64,000 nucleotides of DNA, taken from the NCBI RefSeq assembly GCF_002994655.1, contig NZ_PPDL01000005.1:84087-148086 (forward strand), in the 5' to 3' direction. The notes below the pieces were generated by a model. The model did no database searches and was not told the DNA's origin. It worked only from the letters and a program-made list of their open reading frames with translations. The stretch's first letter is position 1. Every line of letters begins with the position of its first letter. Below, piece after piece: positions 56,353 through 64,000 of the stretch. Source of the stretch: Corynebacterium sp. 13CS0277. GTDB taxonomy: Bacteria > Actinomycetota > Actinomycetes > Mycobacteriales > Mycobacteriaceae. A program made the translations under genes and the position numbers.

Positions 56353-57126
56353 GTGCCCGCGATTCGACCTTTCCTGCTGTTGTCCACCCGCCCGGAAGAC
56401 CCCGCCGCCGCCGGCGAATACGAGTCCTTCCGCACCGTCTTAGGCCTTGCCCCAGACGAGCTGCACCACGTGCGCCTGGAACGCGGCCCGCTGGGAGAGA
56501 TTTCGCTCGACGACTACTCAGGCATCATCATCGGCGGCGGCCCCTTCAACAACACCGAGGAGCATAAGTCCGAGGTGCAGCTGCGGGTCGAACGCGAACT
56601 CGCCGGCCTCGTCGAACGCATCCTCCACCGCGACTACCCCCTGTTTGCCGCCTGCTACGGCATCGGTGTCGTCGGCCAGGCCATCGGTGCGACCCTGTCG
56701 CGCAACTACCCCGAGGACGCCTCCGCCATCACCGTCGACCTCACCGACGCCGCAGCCTCGGTACCGATCCTCGCCGGCACGCCCCGCCACTTCGACACCC
56801 TGGTCGGCCACAAGGAAAACATCGAAACGCTGCCCGAGTGCTACACCCGCGCCGACGGCACCACCCTGCCCGTGCGGCTGCTCGCCACCGGGGCGGCGTG
56901 CCCGGTGCACATGTTCAGCGTCGGTGACAACATCTTCGTCACCCAATTCCACCCCGAGCTCGACCACGACAGTTTCGCGCTGCGGGTCCGCATCTACCGC
57001 AACGAAGGCTACTTCCCGCCCGAGGACGCCGACGCCATCATCGCCCAGGCTGCCCGCCACCAGGTCGCCGATAGCCAGCACATGCTCCGCGCCTTCGGGC
57101 AGCGCTACCGGGTGCCGCAGCACTAA
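56353..57126 (+). CDS. Class I glutamine amidotransferase-like protein (intact triad)
   Basis: 257 residues from GTG at 56353 (MPAIRPFLLLSTRP; GTG at 56344 would add three residues). Fold and order match the gene before it: GIIIGGGPFNN, nucleophile elbow AACYGIGVVGQAIG, and TQFHPELD with H-P-E. TACAGT immediately upstream suggests a leaderless transcript of its own. Similar proteins are annotated as GMP-synthase-like amidotransferases in corynebacteria; the aminated substrate is not known. Confidence 0.87.
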   Translation: MPAIRPFLLLSTRPEDPAAAGEYESFRTVLGLAPDELHHVRLERGPLGEISLDDYSGIIIGGGPFNNTEEHKSEVQLRVERELAGLVERILHRDYPLFAACYGIGVVGQAIGATLSRNYPEDASAITVDLTDAAASVPILAGTPRHFDTLVGHKENIETLPECYTRADGTTLPVRLLATGAACPVHMFSVGDNIFVTQFHPELDHDSFALRVRIYRNEGYFPPEDADAIIAQAARHQVADSQHMLRAFGQRYRVPQH

Positions 57127-57130
57127 AAAA

Positions 57131-57152
57131 GCCGGCCCCCGCGGGGGCCGGC
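57131..57152. terminator. Bidirectional terminator between amidotransferase and metS
   Basis: Perfect 22-bp palindrome, GCCGGCCCCC/GGGGGCCGGC with a 2-nt centre, flanked by AAAAAA on the left (a T-tract for the minus strand). It sits between convergent genes only 30 bp apart. Confidence 0.85.
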
Positions 57153-57158
57153 TCTGTC

Positions 57159-57314
57159 TTAGGCGGTGTACATCGGCATCTCGTCGATGTCGGTGGCCCC
57201 GAGGGTGCCACACTCGTCGTCGTTGGTGGTCGCCAGGTGGCGGGACGCCACAGCCAGCAGGCCCCACACGACCGCCAGGTAGACGGTCATCATGATGATC
57301 GCTGCAGTAGTCAC
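57159..57314 (-). CDS. metS: Small subunit of methionine/alanine importer, MetS
   Basis: 51-residue protein (GTG start 57314) with one hydrophobic helix, MTTAAIIMMTVYLAVVWGLLA, followed by a polar acidic tail (TNDDECGTLGATDIDEMPMYTA). It directly follows metP (12 bp gap). In C. glutamicum MetP needs a ~60-aa MetS for transport, and the size, position and topology match. Too short to appear in many annotations. Confidence 0.88.
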   Translation of the reverse strand: MTTAAIIMMTVYLAVVWGLLAVASRHLATTNDDECGTLGATDIDEMPMYTA

Positions 57315-57326
57315 AACAGGAGTCCT

Positions 57327-58952
57327 TTAAGAGTTCTTCGGCTGGAATTCGGGCTTGAGTACCGCGTCTTTCGCAGACGCCTGGGGGTCAACGAGGTGGC
57401 GGCCGAAGGGCGCGCCGCGGCCCTGCAGCGGCACACCGAAATCGCCGGCCGGCGGGCCATCGACAATGGTGCCCTTCGGCCAGGCCTTCGCGGTGAGGAT
57501 CGCCGCCCCGCCGTACAGCAGCACGCCGAGCGTCCACCCGAAAGCAATGATCTTCGGGGTGCTGTAGCCGCCGTAGCCGTCCCGCAGGATCGCGGTGACC
57601 TCCAGCACGAAGGTGATCCCCAGGATCAGCGGGGTGATAACGATGAGGGAGATATCCCACCAGCGTCCCAGCTGCAGGCTGCTCACCGCGTTGACGTGGG
57701 CGCGGAGCTCGCCAGTGCGGCGCAGCACCCACCCCACCACAACGATGCTGATGACCGCGATCGCCACGATGCCGATGACGTTGACGAACTTGTCCACAAT
57801 GTCCAGCGACGCCAGCCCCGTGGTCACGGGGAACAGCGCCAAGGAGGGCACCGCGCAGCACACACCGACGACGATGGCGGCCTTCCGGCGGGCCATGCCG
57901 AACTTGTCCTGCACGGAGGACACCACCACTTCCACGATGGTGACCAAGGAGGTAAACCCGGCGATAAACAGGGAACCGAAGAACAGGATGCCGAACAGGG
58001 GGCCGCCGGGCATCTGGTTAATGATCGTCGGGAACGCAATGAACGCCAGGCCAATGCCACTGGTGGCGACCTCATCGACGGCGATATGGTTCGCCGTCGC
58101 CATGAAGCCCAAGGTGGCGAACACGCCAATGCCGGCGAGCACCTCAAAGCCGGAGTTCGCCAACCCCACCACGGCACCCAGGCCCGAGAGGTTGGAACGC
58201 CGCTTGAGATAGGACGCCTGCGTCATCATGATGCCGAAGGCAATCGCCAGGGAGTAGAAAATCTGCCCGTAGGCCGCCATCCACACCTGCGGGTCGGCGA
58301 GCGCCTCCCAGCGGGGCGTGAAGAACGCCTCCAGGCCCACGCCCGCCCCGTCGAGGAACAGCGACCGCACCACGAGCACGAGGAAGAGCACGATGAGCAT
58401 CGGCACAAACACGCTCGACAGCATGCCGGTGCCCTTGCGCACGCCGAGCGCCATGACCGCGATGATGAGCACCCACACCACCGCCAGGATGATGAAAATC
58501 GGCCAGATGATCTCGGTGGAGTTCACCGCTTCTGTGTCGGCGTGGAGGAAATCCGACAAGAAAAACGCCTCCGGGTCCTCACCCCAGGCCATCGTGACGG
58601 AGAACCAGGTGTAGGCCGCCGACCACGCCAAAATCACGGCGTAGTAGACGGCAATGATGTAGGTGATGATCGTCTGGACCCAGCCGATCGGTTCCGCGCG
58701 CTTGGCGACGCGGCGCCACACCAGAGGCGCGGAGCCCCGGAAGCGGTGGCCCAGCACATAGTCCAGAATCAGCACCGGCACGCCGGCAGTAATCAAGGCG
58801 ACAACGTAGGGCAGCAAGAAGGCGCCACCACCGTTGTCGTAGGCGATGTAGGGGAAACGCCAAATGTTTCCCAATCCGATGGCGGAGCCGATCGCAGCAA
58901 ACAGGAACATGCTGCGCCCGGCCCAGGTCGCGCGACGTGACGGCTGACTCAT
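57327..58952 (-). CDS. metP: Sodium-dependent methionine/alanine transporter MetP (NSS family)
   Basis: 541-residue NSS (LeuT-fold) transporter with about 11-12 helices. Motifs: FLFAAIGSAIGLGNIWRFPYIAYDNGGGAFLLPY (helix 1, Na+/substrate site), GQIFYSLAIAFGIMMTQASY (helix 6) and the hydrophobic core. MetPS in C. glutamicum carries L-methionine and L-alanine with Na+. ATG at 58952 gives SQPSRRATWAGRSMF before helix 1. Followed by metS in the same operon and separated from the ABC-F gene by 177 bp. Confidence 0.92.
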   Translation of the reverse strand: MSQPSRRATWAGRSMFLFAAIGSAIGLGNIWRFPYIAYDNGGGAFLLPYVVALITAGVPVLILDYVLGHRFRGSAPLVWRRVAKRAEPIGWVQTIITYIIAVYYAVILAWSAAYTWFSVTMAWGEDPEAFFLSDFLHADTEAVNSTEIIWPIFIILAVVWVLIIAVMALGVRKGTGMLSSVFVPMLIVLFLVLVVRSLFLDGAGVGLEAFFTPRWEALADPQVWMAAYGQIFYSLAIAFGIMMTQASYLKRRSNLSGLGAVVGLANSGFEVLAGIGVFATLGFMATANHIAVDEVATSGIGLAFIAFPTIINQMPGGPLFGILFFGSLFIAGFTSLVTIVEVVVSSVQDKFGMARRKAAIVVGVCCAVPSLALFPVTTGLASLDIVDKFVNVIGIVAIAVISIVVVGWVLRRTGELRAHVNAVSSLQLGRWWDISLIVITPLILGITFVLEVTAILRDGYGGYSTPKIIAFGWTLGVLLYGGAAILTAKAWPKGTIVDGPPAGDFGVPLQGRGAPFGRHLVDPQASAKDAVLKPEFQPKNS

Positions 58953-59129
58953 GGGCGAAAGGGATCCCTTTCGAGTGCGGGCTGCGCTTCGCCGGGGCGC
59001 GACGGGTGGGCGCCCCGCTCCGCCACAGGCCCGCACGGGGTGGCGGCGGGTCAACTGTGGCAGCAAGCGCGGGGATGGATAGAACGTGTTGAATCTAGCA
59101 CGTCGCGCAGCACGTGAGCTGCATCGCCT

Positions 59130-60761
<1,632 letters not shown>

Positions 60762-60805
60762 GGTTGCACACTGTATCCCAACTCCCCGGCGGTATGGTGG
60801 TGCCC

Positions 60806-61867
60806 ATGGATGCGCGCGAGTTCGTCGACATGGTGGTCCTCGGCCTGGGGCCCGCGGGGCTGGCGTTGGCGCACCGGGCGCAGGCCCGCGGGTGGGAGGT
60901 CCTCGGCGTCGACCCCCAGACCCAGTGGCCGAATACTTTCGGGGTGTTCGCAGACGAGTTGCCACTATGGCTGGCGGATGCCCCAGGTATTGATACAGCC
61001 GCCGAGGTGCGGATGCCGGGCTGGCGTCGCACCTTCCGCCGCACCTACCGCATCCTCGATGGGGAGGCGCTGCGGCGGCGCTTCGACACGATCCCCCACT
61101 ACGTCGGCGCTGCCGAACAGCTCGACGAGCAGCGCGTACGGCTCGACGATGGCCGGGTGATCCGGGCGCGGATCATCGTGGACGCCCGCGGCGCGCGGCC
61201 CGCACCCGTGGTGCAGCAAGCCGCCGGTGTGTTCCTCGACGCTCCCCCGCAGCGCAGGAGCGTGTGGATGGATTTCACCCGCTCCGGGGACACGTTCAGC
61301 TACGTGGTGCCCACGCCCCGCGGCCTGCTCGTCGAACACACCCTGCTCGCCGGGCCCGCCATGCCGCAGGAGGAGCTGCGCCGCCGCGTGGCCGCCGACG
61401 CCGCAGGCCTCGGCACGCGCACCGGCGAGACCGAAGACGTCCTCATCCCCTTGGGCCCCGGCGTGGACGGGGCGGCCTATGGGGCGCGCGCGGGCATGAT
61501 CAACCCGATCACCGGCTACCAGGTTGCCACGGCGTTCAAGCTCGTCGACGCCACCCTCGACGCCCTCGCCGCGGGGCGGACACTGCCGCACCGGCGGCTG
61601 GCGTGGCGCGTCGACGACTGGTTGCTGCGGCGGGGGCAGGCAGTGCTCGTCGCGCTCCTGGACACCCCGGGGGCGACGCGCGAGTTCTTCGCCGAGGTCC
61701 TCGCCCTCCCGGAGCCGCTGCTGTGGGGGCTGCTCACCCCCGGCCGGCCGCTGGCGACGATGCGCGGCATGGCGGCCGTGTTCCTGCGCCTGCCCTGGCG
61801 TTTGCGGGTCCTCGTTCTCCGGAGCGTCGGGCGTAGGATGGGCGCTTATGAACGCCTCCCTGAGTAG
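60806..61867 (+). CDS. Lycopene-cyclase-like FAD-dependent protein
   Basis: 353 residues: dinucleotide-binding start VDMVVLGLGPAGLALAHRAQARGWEVLGVDP, the family block WPNTFGVFADELP, a middle DARGARPAPVVQQ segment and GARAGMINPITGYQVATAFKLVD near the end, which is the pattern of CrtL-type lycopene beta-cyclases and related flavoproteins. Corynebacteria normally cyclise carotenoids with the unrelated heterodimeric CrtYe/Yf enzymes, so the substrate here is uncertain. ATG at 60806 (12 nt after an ATG at 60794). Overlaps the next gene by 20 bp. Confidence 0.83.
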   Translation: MDAREFVDMVVLGLGPAGLALAHRAQARGWEVLGVDPQTQWPNTFGVFADELPLWLADAPGIDTAAEVRMPGWRRTFRRTYRILDGEALRRRFDTIPHYVGAAEQLDEQRVRLDDGRVIRARIIVDARGARPAPVVQQAAGVFLDAPPQRRSVWMDFTRSGDTFSYVVPTPRGLLVEHTLLAGPAMPQEELRRRVAADAAGLGTRTGETEDVLIPLGPGVDGAAYGARAGMINPITGYQVATAFKLVDATLDALAAGRTLPHRRLAWRVDDWLLRRGQAVLVALLDTPGATREFFAEVLALPEPLLWGLLTPGRPLATMRGMAAVFLRLPWRLRVLVLRSVGRRMGAYERLPE

Positions 61868-63191
61868 GTTCTGCCGCGCCCTGGCCGCCATCATTGTCCT
61901 AGCGGTGGCCACACCCCAGGTCTCCGCCGACGAGCCGCACCCCACCCCGAGTGTGACCGTGTGGTCCCAGGAGAATCTCCTCACCGAGGAAGACCAGCAG
62001 GTGCTCGAGGACCAGACTGCGCGCGTCGAGTTCCCTTCCTCCGTGCGGGTGGTCAACTACCTCGTGTTCGCCAGCAACAGCTCCCGCTTCAACGACACCG
62101 TCCTCGACCACGCGCTCGCTGTACGCCCAGAACTCGTCAACCAGGCACACACCAGCTGGGCGCCCGGCCACCTCATCGTGGCCGTCGGCATGGACCCCCA
62201 CCGCAACGGCATCTACTGCGGCGATGACGTCTGTGCCGACCTTGATCTCTTCGAAGGTGCACACCTCGACGCCTCCCTCGAGGCCATGAAACCCGCGCTG
62301 CGGCGCGGCAACCTCACCGTCGGCCTCCTCGACGGGGCCCGCGCAGCCAGCACTCCGGGCGAGACGTCCTCGACAAGCATCCTGCCGTACCTCCTCGTCG
62401 GTGGCGTCGGCCTCGCCGGCGCGGGCGGGGCCGTGGCCCTCATCCGCCGCAACCAGGCCCGCCTGGCCCGCGACGACTACGACGCCATCCGCGCCAGCTA
62501 CGGGGCCATCGCCACCGAACTTGATGCCGTCGACATCCGCGCCAACAGCCTCACCAGTGTCTTCGCTGACGCGGAGCTCCGCTCCCAGTGGCGGCGAGTC
62601 CGCGACCGCTTCCTCGACCTCGACTCCACCCTCGCCGCGATCCCCGAACATCCCACGGCCAAAGACTTCCGCGCCCACGCCACTGCCCTGCACAGCGCCC
62701 GCACCACCGTCGATGAGATGACCACCGCCCAAGACAACATCGAACGGCTCTACCGCGTCGAACACGGCGATACCGCAGCCCGTATCGCCGAACTCAACAC
62801 GCTCCGCGGCGACATCACAAGCGCCCTGGCACAGGCAGGCGACACCCAGGCGGAACAGCTCCAGGCGCTCCAGGACCGCGTCGACGCACTGCGCGCCCAC
62901 CCCGACTCCCCCAGCTTCCTCGATGACTACGCACTCCTCGTGCACGACGTCGCCACCACTATCTCCGCGATCGCTGAGGCCAAGTTCAGCAAGGTCGACA
63001 CCCGCACCGCGCCGAAGCTGACCTCCACCGACTGGTACCCGGGTGTGGGCTACGACGGCTACGTGCCCTACGTCGTCAGCGCCAGCCGCTACGAAGCATA
63101 CGAAGCCTCGCGCTCCTCCAGCTCCAGCAGCACCGACACCAGCTACTCCAGTTCGAGCTTCTCCGGCGGTGGCGGTTCCAGCAGCTGGTAG
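61848..63191 (+). CDS. DUF5129-type secreted/membrane protein
   Basis: 447 residues. Signal peptide (RFCRALAAIIVLAVATPQVSA, cleavage after VSA), a TPM/YgcG-like N-terminal domain (VWSQENLLTEEDQQVLEDQTARVEF), one membrane helix (about 163-190), an intracellular coiled-coil part and a Ser/Tyr/Gly-rich C-terminus ending GGGGSSSW. The pattern matches the DUF5129 proteins common in corynebacteria. ATG at 61848 lies inside the end of the flavoprotein gene, implying coupling. The tail resembles those of YgcG proteins; role unknown, likely envelope-related. Confidence 0.87.
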   Translation: MNASLSRFCRALAAIIVLAVATPQVSADEPHPTPSVTVWSQENLLTEEDQQVLEDQTARVEFPSSVRVVNYLVFASNSSRFNDTVLDHALAVRPELVNQAHTSWAPGHLIVAVGMDPHRNGIYCGDDVCADLDLFEGAHLDASLEAMKPALRRGNLTVGLLDGARAASTPGETSSTSILPYLLVGGVGLAGAGGAVALIRRNQARLARDDYDAIRASYGAIATELDAVDIRANSLTSVFADAELRSQWRRVRDRFLDLDSTLAAIPEHPTAKDFRAHATALHSARTTVDEMTTAQDNIERLYRVEHGDTAARIAELNTLRGDITSALAQAGDTQAEQLQALQDRVDALRAHPDSPSFLDDYALLVHDVATTISAIAEAKFSKVDTRTAPKLTSTDWYPGVGYDGYVPYVVSASRYEAYEASRSSSSSSTDTSYSSSSFSGGGGSSSW

Positions 63192-63314
63192 GGCCTGTGG
63201 ACCAAGGTTCGCACCCCCTCCCACCTGCGCAAACAACCCGTGTGGGGCGAGTTGTCCACAGGCTTGGGCGTACCCTCTAGATTTCTGCTTGGCCGTGCTC
63301 CTAGGGTGTGCGGC

Positions 63315-64000
63315 ATGGATTGGATCAGCCTCACTAAGGCCATGCCCAGCATGACCTCCGAACAGCGGCGCGCAGCGATGGAACAAGCGCAGCCGCAGCT
63401 TCGTGCTGCCCAACACCTCATCGCCGAATACGCCTACTACGCCGATAAAGACCACGCCGGTGACGAGGTCGGCTCCCCGCGCACCGAGGACTACCTTGCA
63501 GAGCTCTACGCTGTGCCCACCCGGGAGGCGAAGAAGCTCATCACCCGGGGTGCGTCGATGTACAAGCCGGTGCGCAAAGACCAGCGCGCAGCCCAGGCAG
63601 AATTCCGCGACATGCACCTGAGTGGGCAGCTGAGTGACGCCACGGTCGATGACATTAATGCTGCGGTGGTGAAAGCCAATGAGGGCAAGGCCACCCCGGA
63701 GGATCCCACCGCGCGGTTGGAGTTGGCCCGCCTGGTGGCTGGCCGGCCGATCAAGGACGCCAAGCGGATGTTGAAGGAACGCCAGGAGCCGGCAACGGAG
63801 CGTGAGCCGGCGAAGCCGGGTGCGGAAAGCCTGCACTGGAGCAGCACCACGGACTCAGATGGCCTGTACACGTTGACGGCGAAGTGCAATCCGACGACGA
63901 AGGGTCTGCTCGATGGGTTTATCGCCCAGGGGGAGGCCGTGATGAAGGGTGCTTTGCGGCACACCAAGAAATCAAAGAAGAAGAAGGATGATGAGGGCCC
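63315..64000 (+). CDS. DUF222/HNH-endonuclease-type protein, 3' end outside window
   Basis: 228 residues visible, open at the window end. ATG at 63315 gives MDWISLTKAMPSMTSEQRRAAMEQAQPQLRAAQHLIAEYAYY; the following EDYLAELYAVPTREAKKLI and DATVDDINAAVVKANEG regions, and DGLYTLTAKCNPTTKGLLDGFI, are typical of the N-terminal DUF222 domain that precedes a C-terminal HNH nuclease in many actinobacterial proteins. The HNH part itself is not seen, so a nuclease role is inferred. Lys-rich run KKSKKKK near the edge. These genes are often multi-copy in corynebacteria. Confidence 0.8.
   Translation, partial: MDWISLTKAMPSMTSEQRRAAMEQAQPQLRAAQHLIAEYAYYADKDHAGDEVGSPRTEDYLAELYAVPTREAKKLITRGASMYKPVRKDQRAAQAEFRDMHLSGQLSDATVDDINAAVVKANEGKATPEDPTARLELARLVAGRPIKDAKRMLKERQEPATEREPAKPGAESLHWSSTTDSDGLYTLTAKCNPTTKGLLDGFIAQGEAVMKGALRHTKKSKKKKDDEG

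Overview
The window is chromosomal DNA from a high-GC actinomycete, almost certainly a Corynebacterium or a close relative. Evidence: a proteasome-less pupylation locus (pafA directly beside pup), the block arc-dop-pup-pafA / trmI / M18 peptidase / aspA / hisG-hisE / HAD / metH / mshC / uppP / pyrD in the order I recall from C. glutamicum, an acn-acnR pair, a metPS methionine/alanine importer, and many leaderless-looking GTG and ATG starts. No rRNA, phage, insertion sequence or CRISPR array is visible; there is one tRNA.

Layout. 1-7 kb, minus strand: PafA (cut by the window edge), Pup, Dop, the ARC/Mpa ATPase, tRNA m1A58 methyltransferase TrmI and an M18 aminopeptidase. 7-12 kb: a RecB-like Fe-S nuclease facing AspA, then HisG and HisE. 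12-20.5 kb, minus strand: HAD phosphatase, cobalamin methionine synthase MetH, a rhodanese lipoprotein, a small hypothetical protein, mycothiol ligase MshC and undecaprenyl-PP phosphatase UppP. 20.6-24.1 kb, plus strand: aldo/keto reductase, propeller-like lipoprotein, PyrD. 24.3-29 kb, minus strand: membrane protein, PEBP protein and an overlapping ABC exporter pair. 29.1-32.8 kb: tRNA-Leu(GAG) and a three-gene ESX-like/lipoprotein operon. 32.9-37.4 kb: YceI, divergent MarR, ADP-ribosylglycohydrolase, DUF418 pair. 37.4-43 kb: meaB, mutB, mutA (methylmalonyl-CoA mutase). 43.4-51.3 kb: VTT membrane protein, HTH protein, DUF3097, hypothetical protein, ferrochelatase, NlpC/P60 hydrolase and TPM protein. 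52-57 kb: aconitase, AcnR and two glutamine-amidotransferase-like proteins. 57-64 kb: metS/metP, ABC-F, lycopene-cyclase-like flavoprotein, DUF5129 protein and the 5' part of a DUF222/HNH protein.

How it fits together. The 38-61 kb half keeps the gene order of the M. tuberculosis Rv1473-Rv1496 region (ABC-F, TetR, acn, TPM, NlpC/P60, hemH, mutA, mutB, meaB), so it is core genome; the 29-32.8 kb segment is the most accessory-looking part. Points I rate highest: an ABC exporter whose two halves have lost complementary ATPase motifs, an acnR gene whose only sensible start is ATC behind a perfect Shine-Dalgarno, a Pup system with no proteasome and an ARC lacking the proteasome-docking tail, U/C-rich tracts in seven intercistronic gaps that follow the sense strand, and an operator cluster before the ESX-like operon.

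Limits: all identities come from reading motifs and from memory of families; no database search was possible. Starts were chosen from ribosome-binding sites, family N-termini and overlaps.
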